64,000 nt of DNA, from positions 100,635-164,634 of the forward strand of contig NZ_JAIWJF010000007.1 in the NCBI RefSeq assembly GCF_021654115.1. The letters run 5' to 3'. A model generated the notes under the pieces. It saw only the letters and a program-made list of their open reading frames with translations. It was not told the DNA's origin and searched no databases. Of this stretch, positions 44,357 through 53,581 are shown piece after piece. The position numbers and the translations under genes were made by a program. Position 1 is the first letter of the stretch. The number at the start of each line of letters is the position of its first letter. This stretch comes from Furfurilactobacillus milii. Lineage in GTDB: Bacteria > Bacillota > Bacilli > Lactobacillales > Lactobacillaceae.

Positions 44357-45532
44357 ATGATTATTAATAAGCACATCATGCGCAGCACCAATGAAAAGCA
44401 GGTGCTCCAACAAATTATTAATGAAGGACCAATTTCGCGTAGCCAGATTTCACGTAATCTGGAGTTAAATAAGGAGACTGTTTCTGATATTTATAATCAG
44501 TTATTGAAGTCCGGTGTTATTCGTGAGGTTGGTCACGGTGTTAGCACTAAAAACGGTGGTCGCCGACCAGTAATGGGAGAACTTAACGTTAGCAAAAACT
44601 ACGTTATGGCAATTAACCTGGGCAGCAGTAGTGTTGATATCTTAATTAGTCGCTTTAACGCATCTAAGTTAAGCGCCCAAACGATTGATACAGAGGGTAT
44701 TAATTTAACTACTGTTATGGATATGATTACGGCGGCGATTGCTAAGGCGGTTGGTCAATTAAGTGACGAATCATTGGCTGGTATTGCGTTTGTGATTGAC
44801 GGCACTGTTTATAACAATCACATTATTAATACAGAACTCAAAGGCCTGGAAAACTTTGACCTGGCTAAGTACTTTGCTGATAAATTCCAGGTGCCGGTAT
44901 TGATTGAAAACGCAGCTAATCTGTCAGCTATTTATGAGCGTGATTTTCATGACAATGAGCTGTTTAAGAATCTGGTTACATTGATGATTGGTAAACACTT
45001 GCGGGCAGGTATCGTTGCAGACCAGCATCTGTATACCGGTCATGAGGGTCATGCTGGTGAAGTTGGTGAAGCCTACCTTGTAGATCGTTATGACCATAGT
45101 AAGATGGCTGCCGCCGACGTTTATGCGTCTGAACCAGCCCTAAACAAGGCGATTCGGGAACGTATGGGTTGGCAGGAAATGGACTTTGCAAAGCTTACCG
45201 AGGCCTATTACCACAAGGATGAGCGGGTTATGGAACCGATTGATGATTTTGCCTACTACCTGTCTCGGGTTTTGACGAATCTTTCCACGAGTTTTGCTCC
45301 GGACGTGGTGATCTTAAATGGGGATATGTTCAAACGTTTCCCACAGATTCTTCAATCTGTTCGTAATTCACTTGTTCAGATGATGCCCGATGGCGACACG
45401 CCTGTCATTCTGACCAAGGGATACACTGAATCTGCTTTGTTGGGGGCCACTTCATATATCATTCACCACGCGCTGGGACTCGATGATTTGAAGCTGGATT
45501 TCCAGGCCAAGGCTGAAAGTGTTGCCGAATAG
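44357..45532 (+). CDS. ROK-family transcriptional regulator (XylR/NagC-like)
   Basis: A 391-residue protein: N-terminal winged HTH (GPISRSQISRNLELNKETVSD) and a ROK sugar-kinase-like domain. The ROK zinc/sugar motif is retained as GHEGHAGEVGE. The kinase residues are not: the phosphate loop reads AINLGSSS instead of DxGxT, and the ENDAN catalytic box reads ENAAN. It is thus probably a sugar-sensing repressor without kinase activity. ATG 44357, no adjacent ribosome site. It is not next to a sugar operon, so targets lie elsewhere or are unknown. Confidence 0.85.
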   Translation: MIINKHIMRSTNEKQVLQQIINEGPISRSQISRNLELNKETVSDIYNQLLKSGVIREVGHGVSTKNGGRRPVMGELNVSKNYVMAINLGSSSVDILISRFNASKLSAQTIDTEGINLTTVMDMITAAIAKAVGQLSDESLAGIAFVIDGTVYNNHIINTELKGLENFDLAKYFADKFQVPVLIENAANLSAIYERDFHDNELFKNLVTLMIGKHLRAGIVADQHLYTGHEGHAGEVGEAYLVDRYDHSKMAAADVYASEPALNKAIRERMGWQEMDFAKLTEAYYHKDERVMEPIDDFAYYLSRVLTNLSTSFAPDVVILNGDMFKRFPQILQSVRNSLVQMMPDGDTPVILTKGYTESALLGATSYIIHHALGLDDLKLDFQAKAESVAE

Positions 45533-45571
45533 TATTAATTTCAATGATTAAAATCGTTTCTGACGATTTTC

Positions 45572-45608
45572 AAAGGGTAGTCGACTAATAGTGCCGACTA
45601 CTTTTTTT
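45572..45608 (+). terminator. intrinsic terminator after the ROK gene
   Basis: GTAGTCG pairs with CGACTAC over 11 bases, then T7. Confidence 0.82.
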
Positions 45609-45710
45609 AGTCCAAAAATTAAGTTCTTCATGAGTTTGTGGTGCTGTGAGTGGCTGAAAAATGGGCAGTGAGTTACAGTTAGAGCAGAGAAATTATTGGG
45701 GGATTTGGTT

Positions 45711-46796
45711 GTGACAACATACTATCAACGATTTGTGAAAAACGTGTCGCTGCGGCGTTGGACCGTGTTGGGATTCATCGTGCTGGCGCTGTGGCTAATG
45801 CGTTCTATGATTAGCATTGTCCTGTTAACATTTGTGTTTACCTTTTTGGTTACTCGGCTGACACAGTTTATCCGCCGATTTGTGAAGATACCAGCGGCAG
45901 TGATTGTGATTGCCATTTACTTGTTAGTGATTCTGGGATTATATTCAGGGATTACGAATTATATTCCCAAACTAATTGATGAAACGGTCAAAATGGCGAA
46001 TACCGTTTACAATTTTTATCGAAATCCATCGCATGACACGAACTATGTGGTGAATTTCATTAATCAGTATGCCAAACGGTTAGACTTCATGAATCAGCTT
46101 AAAAACTGGGCGACCATCATTTTGAATTACGTCGGCTATATCGGGCAAATGGCGTTAACCTTGTTCTTCTCGTTGATTCTGAGTTTCTTCTTCACTGTCG
46201 AGAACAAGCGGGTGCGCGAATTTTCACACCTGTTTTTGGACTCTACATACGGGTGGTTCTTTCAAGACGTTTCCTATCTATTTAAGAAGTTCATCAACAC
46301 GTTTGGTGTTGTTATTGAAGCGCAATTTTTCATTGCTATCTGCAATACAGTGATTACAACGGTCACGCTGGCTTTCATGCGGATGCCACAGTTGCCAACC
46401 TTGGCGTTAATGATCTTTATTCTAAGTTTGATTCCGGTGGCAGGGGTAATTATTTCCGTAGTTCCGCTTGGCTTAATTGGTTATTCTGTCGGTGGTCTGG
46501 ACTACGTCATTTATATTTTGGTAATGATCCTCGTGGTGCACACGTTGGAAGCCTATGTGTTGAATCCACAGTTTTATGCTAGTCGAACCGAGTTGCCCAT
46601 CTTCTATACGTTTGTCGTTTTACTAGTTGGTGAGCGTTTATTCGGTGTCTGGGGACTGATTTTCGGCGTGCCACTATTTACATTTTTCCTTGATCTACTG
46701 GGCGTTAAGTCAATTGGTCGCGAACGACCGAGTATCAAACGGATGCGGGAACGCCGACGTGCCAAACGTGAGTCCAGCGTGAATGACGGAAAGTAG
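45711..46796 (+). CDS. AI-2E family transporter (TqsA/YtvI-like permease)
   Basis: A 361-residue membrane protein with about eight helices and the AI-2E signature in LSLIPVAGVIISVVPLGLI and LEAYVLNPQFYASR. The C-terminal tail is strongly basic. GTG 45711 is chosen because GGGGGA lies 7 bases upstream; an in-frame TTG at 45696 is too close to that site. Family members export quorum signals or act as Na+/H+ antiporters; the substrate here is unknown. Confidence 0.87.
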   Translation: MTTYYQRFVKNVSLRRWTVLGFIVLALWLMRSMISIVLLTFVFTFLVTRLTQFIRRFVKIPAAVIVIAIYLLVILGLYSGITNYIPKLIDETVKMANTVYNFYRNPSHDTNYVVNFINQYAKRLDFMNQLKNWATIILNYVGYIGQMALTLFFSLILSFFFTVENKRVREFSHLFLDSTYGWFFQDVSYLFKKFINTFGVVIEAQFFIAICNTVITTVTLAFMRMPQLPTLALMIFILSLIPVAGVIISVVPLGLIGYSVGGLDYVIYILVMILVVHTLEAYVLNPQFYASRTELPIFYTFVVLLVGERLFGVWGLIFGVPLFTFFLDLLGVKSIGRERPSIKRMRERRRAKRESSVNDGK

Positions 46797-46828
46797 TGTG
46801 ACCTATGTAATTTGTGTCGGATTTCGGT

Positions 46829-46834
46829 TATAAT
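46829..46834 (+). promoter_or_regulatory. gpmA -10 box
   Basis: Perfect TATAAT, 37 bp ahead of the gpmA start. The -35 region is weak, but a GGT precedes the box. Confidence 0.55.
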
Positions 46835-46871
46835 GAATTGATTATTACATTTAAGGAAGAGGTTATTAGAG

Positions 46872-47564
46872 ATGGCTAAATTAGTATTGATTCGTCACGG
46901 TCAATCACAATGGAACTTATCTAACCAGTTTACTGGCTGGGTTGACGTTGACTTGAGCGACAAGGGTGTTGAAGAAGCAAAGCATGCTGGTCAATTGATC
47001 AAGGAACATGGTTTGGAATTTGACTACGCCTTCACTTCAGTTTTGACTCGTGCAATCAAGACCTTACACTACGCTTTGGAAGAATCCGACCAATTATGGG
47101 TTCCTGAAACCAAGACTTGGCGTTTAAACGAACGTCATTACGGCGCTTTACAAGGCCAAAACAAGGCTGAAGCTGCTAAAAAGTGGGGCGATGACCAAGT
47201 TCACACTTGGCGTCGTTCATACGATGTTTTGCCTCCATTGTTGAGTGCTGATGACGAAGGTTCTGCATCAAAGGACCGTCGTTACGCTAACTTGGATCCA
47301 AAGATCGTTCCCGGTGGTGAAAACCTGAAGGTTACTTTGGAACGTGTTATGCCTTTGTGGGAAGACGAAATTGCACCTAAGTTGCTTGATGGCAAGAACG
47401 TTATCATCGCTGCCCACGGTAACTCATTACGTGCTTTGTCCAAGTACATTGAAAACATTTCTGACGAAGACATCGTCTCATTGGAAATGGCAACTGGTGA
47501 ACCAGTTGTTTACGACTTCAACGACAAGTTGGAAGTTCAAAGCAAGGTTAAGTTAGACAAGTAA
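46872..47564 (+). CDS. gpmA: 2,3-bisphosphoglycerate-dependent phosphoglycerate mutase
   Basis: A 230-residue glycolytic enzyme that interconverts 3- and 2-phosphoglycerate. Phosphohistidine motif [10 protein letters not shown] (His9), [22 protein letters not shown] and [11 protein letters not shown] are intact. Codon use is strongly biased (many TTG/GGT/AAC/AAG), in line with high expression. RBS AAGGAAGAGG; own promoter and terminator. Confidence 0.97.
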   Translation: MAKLVLIRHGQSQWNLSNQFTGWVDVDLSDKGVEEAKHAGQLIKEHGLEFDYAFTSVLTRAIKTLHYALEESDQLWVPETKTWRLNERHYGALQGQNKAEAAKKWGDDQVHTWRRSYDVLPPLLSADDEGSASKDRRYANLDPKIVPGGENLKVTLERVMPLWEDEIAPKLLDGKNVIIAAHGNSLRALSKYIENISDEDIVSLEMATGEPVVYDFNDKLEVQSKVKLDK

Positions 47565-47582
47565 TATTTGATATAAAATGAG

Positions 47583-47617
47583 GCCCTCAACCGGATTGGT
47601 TGGGAGCCTTTTGTTAT
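47583..47617 (+). terminator. intrinsic terminator after gpmA
   Basis: GGCccTCAACC pairs with GGTTGgGaGCC, then TTTTG. Confidence 0.75.
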
Positions 47618-47745
47618 GCGGTGAATTCTATTAATAAGTTAATTTACTGTTAAAAAAAGTGAAGTTAAATAATTTTTGAATTCTTATCTGTGTGCTAAAA
47701 TGTGTATAAAATGTTACATTCATGCACAGCAAAGGAGACATGATT

Positions 47746-48036
47746 ATGTCTGAAAAAGCGACAACCAGAGTTACTTTTACTATTTCAACTGAAAAGAAGA
47801 CACGAGCAGAAAGTGTTGCCAATAGGATGGGATTAAGTCTGAGTAGTGCAATTCAGGTCTTTGTGGAACAGATGATTAAGGATGATGGCATGCCCTTTAG
47901 ACCCACAAACAAAAATATGCCGTTTGAAACAGCCGAGGCCCTTAAGGCGATACAAAATGGTCAGGGATTAAAGAAATACTCAGTTGACGAATTTGAACAA
48001 TACCTTAGCCAGTTAGATGAGGATCAGGATGATTGA
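47746..48036 (+). CDS. RelB/DinJ-family antitoxin
   Basis: A 96-residue antitoxin: N-terminal ribbon-helix-helix (TTRVTFTISTEKKTRAESVANRMGLS, beta-strand then two helices; key SSAIQVFVEQM) and an acidic C-terminal toxin-binding tail. ATG 47746 is 8 bases from AAGGAG; ATG 47740 would be too close. It overlaps the toxin gene by 8 bases. As in DinJ-YafQ it should repress its own promoter. Confidence 0.86.
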   Translation: MSEKATTRVTFTISTEKKTRAESVANRMGLSLSSAIQVFVEQMIKDDGMPFRPTNKNMPFETAEALKAIQNGQGLKKYSVDEFEQYLSQLDEDQDD

Positions 48037-48313
48037 ATTTGTGCAAACCACGCCACAGTTTAGACGCAATTTGAAACGACTTGCTAAGAAGCATTATCCA
48101 GTTAAATGTGTCAGTCAAGTTGTTGATCTAATTATTGCCAACGATACAGAAACGCTAAAACGTCAGTATCTTTATCACACTTTGCGTGGTGACCTTGCTG
48201 GCGTTTTTGATGTCCATTTATCTCAGAATTGGTTATTACTATTTACAATTTCTGAGGACGGGAAAACATTGTTTTTAATTAATACAGGTGATCATTCGAT
48301 TATTGGTAAATAG
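48029..48313 (+). CDS. YafQ-family mRNA interferase toxin
   Basis: A 94-residue RelE-fold toxin with the YafQ signature: basic helix (FRRNLKRLAKKHY), YHTLRGDLAGVFDVHLSQNWLLLF and NTGDHSIIG. Catalytic His residues (in YHTL, VHLS and GDHS) and Trp of NWLL are present; the Asp before Trp in E. coli YafQ is Asn here and the final Phe is Ile. Cleaves mRNA on the ribosome when free. Coupled to the antitoxin. Confidence 0.86.
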   Translation: MIEFVQTTPQFRRNLKRLAKKHYPVKCVSQVVDLIIANDTETLKRQYLYHTLRGDLAGVFDVHLSQNWLLLFTISEDGKTLFLINTGDHSIIGK

Positions 48314-48329
48314 ACCTTATGCGTGTTAA

Positions 48330-48922
48330 TTAAGGGCCAGTAATCTTGTCACTTTCCTTATTCGAAAAAATGGCAGACGTAATGATCTGCAAAGTAATCA
48401 GAATCAGGTTGCCGGCAGGGAAGAATAGAAGTGACAAAATCTGTAACGCAACCTGTACCGTAACAGCGGGCCAGTAGGTTAAATAACGATAAAGCGTCAG
48501 GTGTTTAATACTGTTGACGACAGCTGGATGGTTCTCGTTAGCCTTGATAATTTGTTTGGCCAAGATGACAAACGCAATCGTCCAAACTGCATAAATTAGC
48601 ATGTAGAAAGTCTGCGGGCCGCGGGCGAAAATGCCTTCACCCACGCAGTTGCTACTGGTAAAAATGAGGTGCCAAACAACCACAGATTATTTGCCCAAAA
48701 TACATGACGTGTAATGATTTTTGCCTTACCGAATAAAAAGTGGTGATTGTACCAAGCTGCACCGATAAATAGATAGCCGATGGCATATGAAATCAAATAA
48801 GGAACCTGACTAAAAATTGCGCTGAATTTTAGTGATTTTGGTGTCTTGAATTCTAAAATCATAATCGTGAAAATTATGGCCAAAACGGCATCGGTAAACG
48901 CTTCAAGGCGCGCTTTATTCAT
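48330..48922 (-). pseudogene. TMEM175/DUF1211-family channel, frameshifted near 48635-48645
   Basis: The N-terminal frame starts MNKARLEAFTDAVLAII (the FSDxVxAI filter motif of TMEM175 channels) and reads to SFLPVATAWV, then goes out of frame to a stop at 48596. The other frame continues directly with GIFARGPQTFYMLIYAVWT to 48330. Together they form one DUF1211 protein of about 197 residues with six helices. A one-base change around GTGAAGG (minus strand) separates them. Either a real pseudogene or a base error; bacterial relatives are K+-permeable channels. Confidence 0.8.
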
Positions 48923-49100
48923 GATTATTCCCCCAAAACAAAATGTTAACTAAATCATACCGCGGATAGAAAAAATTGCCAATAAGCTTAGCAAGTCGTG
49001 TCTGGTAATTTCTTATTTAAAAGTAATTTTCTTTTTTTGTCTAACATGACATACTGGTGTCACGTTGACTTTGCTAATCTAATCAAGTGAGGGAGTTTAC

Positions 49101-50003
49101 ATGAAAATTAATCGGTTGATTGGTATTCTAGCCATTCTTTTGCAAAAGGATAAAGTGACCGCGCCAGAATTAGCTACGCAATTTGAAGTCTCTAAACGAA
49201 CAATTAATCGCGATATTGATGTGTTGACACAGGCTGGCGTGCCGCTATACACGACCCGTGGTACCGGTGGTGGAATTTCAATCGTTGATAGTTACCGAAT
49301 GGACCGAACCTTATTGACATCACGAGACATGCAAAGCATTCTTGCGGGTTTACGGAGCCTAGATAGTGTTAGCGGTAGTCATTATTATGAAGAACTCATG
49401 GAAAAAATCCAGGTAGGTTCAACAGAAATTGTCAACGGACGCGATTATATGTTGATTGATCTTTCTTCTTGGTATCACGCACGTTTGGCACCTAAAATTT
49501 CAGTCATTCAAGATGCAATCGAACAGCACCATCTACTAACGTTTATGTATGTTTCAAAATCACATGAGGGATTGCGAAGAGTTGAACCTTATTTTGTCGT
49601 GTTTAGGTGGGCTAATTGGTATTTGTGGGGGTGGAGTCTTCAGAACGATGAATGTCGCCTTTACAAGCTGAATCGAATGACGGATATGAAGATGCAAGAA
49701 ACGCATTTTAGGCCTAGAGAGGTGCCAATGCCGGATATGAGACCAGTTCAACATGACAAGAATGCGATTCAATTTACGGCATTGTTTGATTCATCAGTTA
49801 AGTGGCGTGTTATGGACGAATTTAGTCCGGAACAGTTGCATGTTGAAGATGATGGTCGTCTACTTCTTGCAGGTAAGTACAGTGACATTCAGAGCCTGGT
49901 TCGGTGGCTTTTGTCATTTGGTAATCAAGTTCAATTAGTACGCCCAACTGAGGCACGTGAATTGCTGTTGTCAACTGCCAAAAAGATTATTCAAAACTAT
50001 TAA
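49101..50003 (+). CDS. YafY-type HTH and WYL-domain regulator, first copy
   Basis: A 300-residue regulator: N-terminal HTH_11 (DKVTAPELATQFEVSKRTINRDIDVL) and a central WYL domain with WYLWGWSLQNDECRLYKLNRM, then a WCX C-terminal domain. WYL domains sense nucleic-acid or small ligands. RBS GTGAGGGAG precedes ATG 49101. The MATE gene follows 52 bases later on the same strand, so it likely controls it. Confidence 0.88.
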   Translation: MKINRLIGILAILLQKDKVTAPELATQFEVSKRTINRDIDVLTQAGVPLYTTRGTGGGISIVDSYRMDRTLLTSRDMQSILAGLRSLDSVSGSHYYEELMEKIQVGSTEIVNGRDYMLIDLSSWYHARLAPKISVIQDAIEQHHLLTFMYVSKSHEGLRRVEPYFVVFRWANWYLWGWSLQNDECRLYKLNRMTDMKMQETHFRPREVPMPDMRPVQHDKNAIQFTALFDSSVKWRVMDEFSPEQLHVEDDGRLLLAGKYSDIQSLVRWLLSFGNQVQLVRPTEARELLLSTAKKIIQNY

Positions 50004-50055
50004 ATACAATTTCATGTAAGCTCCCTTAATGCAATGAATTAGAGGGGAACTGGCA

Positions 50056-51444
50056 ATGTTTCAAAAGAGAGAAAACAATTTAGGACAGGATAAGATATTA
50101 CCGCTAGTGTTACGATTGGTGGTTCCAACAATGTTGGCGCAGTTCGTTAATGTTTTATACAGTGTGGTCGACAGAATGTTCATCGGTCATATTTCTGGAA
50201 TTGGGACAGATGCGCTTGCTGGTGTCGGTATTTGTAGTCCAATTATCGCAGTTTTATACGCTTTTTCGTATTTGATTGGGCAAGGTGGTACGCCAGTTAT
50301 GGCAATGGCATTGGGCGCTGGGAATTTTCCTAAGGCTGAAACAGTTATTGCGAACTCTTTGCGACTATTAATTGGAATTGGTTTAAGCTTAACAGTTGTT
50401 TTTTGGTTGTTGAGAAAACAGCTTTTATGGTGGTTTGGTGCAAGCACTGCTATTTATCCGTACGCTTTAGAATTTTTATCAATATATTTGTGTGGAACCG
50501 TTTTTGCACTTTTATCTGGGGGTATGAATAGCTTCTTAATCGCGCAGGGCCATGCTGGTATTGGTGTCGGAACTGTATTAATGGGAACTGTACTTAACAT
50601 AATATTGGATCCGATTTTAATTTTTGGCGCTCATTTAGGCGTCGCTGGAGCGGCCATTGCTACTGTTATCTCGCAGGCAGTTTCGGCTACCTTTGCAATT
50701 GCTTGCTTGTGTCAGTTACCATTAGCGGCTCGGTTACATTGGAGAAAAATAGATTGGCATTTGTGTCAAAAAATAGTGCGATTAGGACTTGCACCATTTT
50801 TAACCTACGCACTAGACAGTGGTTTGTTAATTCTATTAAATACAGTTTTGCAACGAACAGGCGGACCAAAAAATGGCAATGTTTTAGTGACTTGTGCCAC
50901 TATTATTCAAAGTTACATGCTATTAATTACCTCCCCTCTGAGTGGAATTACGATGGGGTCACAGGGGATTGTGAGCTTTAACTTAGGTGCCCGTGAATAT
51001 GGTCGGGTTAAACGTACTTTGTGGTCAGTTTTCTTTGTCTGTTTAACATTTTGTTCACTTATGTTGTTGTTTAGTTTGTTTGCCACACCACTATTTGTGC
51101 ACTTATTTACATCTGATACCACGCTAATTGAACGAGCAGTACCATACATCAAACTTTATTCGGCCGGTGTTTTGTTCATGGCTGTTCAATGGACGGTAAC
51201 AGACATGAGCATTGCGATGGAACAAACGAGGATTGCATTGATTTGTTCGTTATTTCGTAAGGAATTGTATGTGCTTGGCGTACTGTTATTACCAGTATTA
51301 TTTCAACCTTATATGGCCTTTGCAGCGCAACCAATTTGTGATGTTGTTGCCGCAATCTTTTCAGGTGTTATCTTCCTACAGATTGTGCCACGTTTGCTTA
51401 ATTCTGCAGACAAGAATCCGACGATCCAGACTAAGGTGGTTTAA
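50056..51444 (+). CDS. MATE family multidrug efflux transporter
   Basis: A 462-residue protein with twelve predicted helices. Characteristic MATE segments are VVPTMLAQFVNVLYSVVDRMFIG, AGVGICSPI, GQGGTPVMAMALGAG, and NIILDPILIFGAHLGVAGAAIATV (quoted in pieces). Exports cationic drugs in exchange for Na+ or H+. RBS AGAGGGGA. It forms an apparent unit with the WYL regulator upstream. Confidence 0.92.
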   Translation: MFQKRENNLGQDKILPLVLRLVVPTMLAQFVNVLYSVVDRMFIGHISGIGTDALAGVGICSPIIAVLYAFSYLIGQGGTPVMAMALGAGNFPKAETVIANSLRLLIGIGLSLTVVFWLLRKQLLWWFGASTAIYPYALEFLSIYLCGTVFALLSGGMNSFLIAQGHAGIGVGTVLMGTVLNIILDPILIFGAHLGVAGAAIATVISQAVSATFAIACLCQLPLAARLHWRKIDWHLCQKIVRLGLAPFLTYALDSGLLILLNTVLQRTGGPKNGNVLVTCATIIQSYMLLITSPLSGITMGSQGIVSFNLGAREYGRVKRTLWSVFFVCLTFCSLMLLFSLFATPLFVHLFTSDTTLIERAVPYIKLYSAGVLFMAVQWTVTDMSIAMEQTRIALICSLFRKELYVLGVLLLPVLFQPYMAFAAQPICDVVAAIFSGVIFLQIVPRLLNSADKNPTIQTKVV

Positions 51445-51490
51445 AAAAGTGTATTTAGAATGGGTATCTAACTGATGTTGCATAACCACC

Positions 51491-51532
51491 CAAACGACCT
51501 ATTCACAATTTTGAGAGAATAGGTCGTTTTGA
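51491..51532. terminator. terminator between the MATE and FMN-reductase genes
   Basis: AAACGACCTATTC pairs with GAATAGGTCGTTT; it lies between convergent genes. Confidence 0.8.
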
Positions 51533-51572
51533 CGTTGCTGTCTGATTTTAGAACGAGACCGGTGCAGAATTT

Positions 51573-52241
51573 CTACTGTTTCTCGTAGAACTCATTAAAC
51601 TGAGTATCCAATTCCGCAAAAGCAGCATTTAAAATATTCTCTCGTGAAATCGGCATAATGGAAGTGCCTTCTGCACGGACAATGTTGACTTGACCAAACG
51701 CCATCACGCCGGCAAAGATAGCTTTTAAGTATTGCACTGCAAAGTCCATTCCTGAGTAGAAGTCATCGCGCGTATAAATTGAACCACTGGCGATAAGAAT
51801 CATCAATCGATAGTCGTTCGTCATTAAACCTCTTGAAGACTGTCCACTTGCTAATGGCTGTGATAAATATTTGAACGTTTCTCTAGCAATCAGAATGTTG
51901 TCAATCCAATCCTTCAATTTAGAAGGGACGTTAAAATTGTGGGTCGGCAGAGAAATCACCACACGATGGTTTTCTTCCAATTGTTTCAATAATTCAGCGG
52001 ATAGATCAGCAATATGTTGTTCCGTCGGCGTTAGTTCAATGTGATCAGCTTCTTTTTTCCAAACGGATAAGAGCTGCCCCTTTTCAATTCGAGGTATTTC
52101 CATATCATACAAATTAAGGATGGTTAAATCATCGGCTTCGAATTTCTCGTTATAGTCGCTCATAAACTTCTGCTCAAGTGTATTTGAATATGATTCAGGA
52201 TTGTCAAAATCTGGATGCGCATTGATTAATAATGTTTTCAT
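51573..52241 (-). CDS. NAD(P)H:quinone/FMN reductase, azoreductase-like flavodoxin fold
   Basis: A 222-residue flavoprotein: start KTLLINAHPDFDNPESYSN (FMN phosphate loop), ISLPTHNFNVPSKLKDWIDNI (key P.HNF..P..LK.W.D, as in AzoR), and RGLMTNDYRLMILIASGS. Reduces quinones or azo compounds with NAD(P)H. It is divergent from the second WYL regulator, with only 79 bp between, so that regulator probably controls it in response to a stress signal. Confidence 0.88.
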   Translation of the reverse strand: MKTLLINAHPDFDNPESYSNTLEQKFMSDYNEKFEADDLTILNLYDMEIPRIEKGQLLSVWKKEADHIELTPTEQHIADLSAELLKQLEENHRVVISLPTHNFNVPSKLKDWIDNILIARETFKYLSQPLASGQSSRGLMTNDYRLMILIASGSIYTRDDFYSGMDFAVQYLKAIFAGVMAFGQVNIVRAEGTSIMPISRENILNAAFAELDTQFNEFYEKQ

Positions 52242-52320
52242 GGTTTCCGTTTCTCCTTTTGATTTGATAACATAAGGTTATCAGTTAAAGGTGTCATAAT
52301 AAGTCACCATTAAGGACATT

Positions 52321-53277
52321 ATGAAAAAATCAGAACGACTCAATCAAGAACTTTTTTATCTCAATAATAAAAGACGATTTCATCTTGAAGATTTGACCAG
52401 TGAATTTAACATTTCCAAACGGACGGCATTAAGAGACCTTGACGAGTTGTCGGAAATTGGTTTGCCGTATTATACAGATGCAGGCCGATATGGCGGCTAT
52501 ACGTTATTGAACCAAACCTTGTTGCCGCCGGTTACCTTCAGTGTTCAGGAAGTTCAGGCGATTTTCTTTGCTTTGTCAGGGATGAAGGGACTATCCAGTA
52601 ATCCGTTTGAAAAGTCATTTCCGCAAATTCAAAAGAAACTATTGGAAACACTGCCAAAGAAGCAACGGCAGGGCATTGACTCGATGGCTAGCGCCGTTTA
52701 TTTCTATAGCACAGCACCGGTTAAAAGTGTCGCTAGTTTGGATATCGTGATGCAATCGATTTTAAATGAACAGGCACTTTCAATCACAGATACGCAACAT
52801 GTAGTGAGAAAAAGCATCATTCAAGTTTTTGAATTATTCTATCGAAATGGCATTTGGTTTTGTAGTGCCGTTGATTTGGCAACACATGAATGGGGAACCT
52901 ACCGCTGCGATAAATTAACCGAAATTAGCCTATACGATGGCCAAGTAGAACTGTTTTCGAACGCTGAACTACGACAGCTACAGGATAAATATGAAGCGAC
53001 GTACCACAATATCCAATTTAGATGTGTTGTGAACAAAGCAGGGCGTGATCACTTTTTACGGGATCATTATCCGAATATGCGGTTAGTTGAGGAAAACGAT
53101 AAAACTTACGTCTGCGGTGGCTATAATATTGCTGAAGAAACGTACATGGTTGAATACCTGCTAAGTTACGGCAAAAACATGAAAATTGAGTATCCTGAAT
53201 CCTTAGCAATACAGTATCGTAATTATTTGACGGAGATGCTTAATGCAAAAGCGGAGCATCAAGATATAAAGTATTAA
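52321..53277 (+). CDS. YafY-type HTH and WYL-domain regulator, second copy
   Basis: A 318-residue protein with HTH_11 (EDLTSEFNISKRTALRDLDEL), WYL core (FYRNGIWFCSAVDLATHEWGTYRCDKLTEI) and WCX domain. It resembles the protein at 49101 in plan but not closely in sequence. Divergent from the FMN reductase gene; the short shared region probably holds both promoters and the operator. No strong ribosome site is seen before ATG 52321 (only AAGGACATT). Confidence 0.86.
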   Translation: MKKSERLNQELFYLNNKRRFHLEDLTSEFNISKRTALRDLDELSEIGLPYYTDAGRYGGYTLLNQTLLPPVTFSVQEVQAIFFALSGMKGLSSNPFEKSFPQIQKKLLETLPKKQRQGIDSMASAVYFYSTAPVKSVASLDIVMQSILNEQALSITDTQHVVRKSIIQVFELFYRNGIWFCSAVDLATHEWGTYRCDKLTEISLYDGQVELFSNAELRQLQDKYEATYHNIQFRCVVNKAGRDHFLRDHYPNMRLVEENDKTYVCGGYNIAEETYMVEYLLSYGKNMKIEYPESLAIQYRNYLTEMLNAKAEHQDIKY

Positions 53278-53289
53278 ATAACTCATATT

Positions 53290-53330
53290 AAGGTTCTCAA
53301 CCAACTGGTGCAGGTTGAGAACCTTTTTTT
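53290..53330 (+). terminator. intrinsic terminator after the second WYL gene
   Basis: AAGGTTCTCAACC pairs perfectly with GGTTGAGAACCTT, then T7. Confidence 0.92.
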
Positions 53331-53376
53331 AGTTGCACGGTTTATCCTATATATCGTTGACCAATAGGCAGAATAA

Positions 53377-53545
53377 TTGCTGAAACCTTGATGGATCAGG
53401 CAAAATAAAGATCCGTAATACCGCGAGGAGAATAGCTTCAGGGCAAACTTTCCCTGAACAACTTTGAAAAACTTAAGAGCGATTAGGTGGAATCCCGCTC
53501 AAAATGTCCCTTGCAAAGGACATTATCTTGTGAAAGCGGATACTT
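53377..53545 (+). promoter_or_regulatory. structured leader of the PTS operon
   Basis: Successive hairpins: GGATC/GATCC (53393-53414), TTCAGGG/CCCTGAA (53437-53458), GAGCG/CGCTC (53477-53500) and ATGTCC/GGACAT (53504-53523), with an alternative TCCcGCT/AGCGGA. No gene lies in 53331-53581. The leader precedes a PRD regulator gene; it may be a regulatory RNA or an antiterminator target. No known class matched. Confidence 0.4.
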
Positions 53546-53581
53546 TTTCTAGCCTATTATATTAAAAGGGGTGGGGCGTTT

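Noticed and set aside
53340..53581. A fourth copy of the A/B/C RNA element
   Set aside because: Some shared words (CGCTCAAAAT) occur, but the closing stem, main hairpin and GGTCCCA patch are absent.
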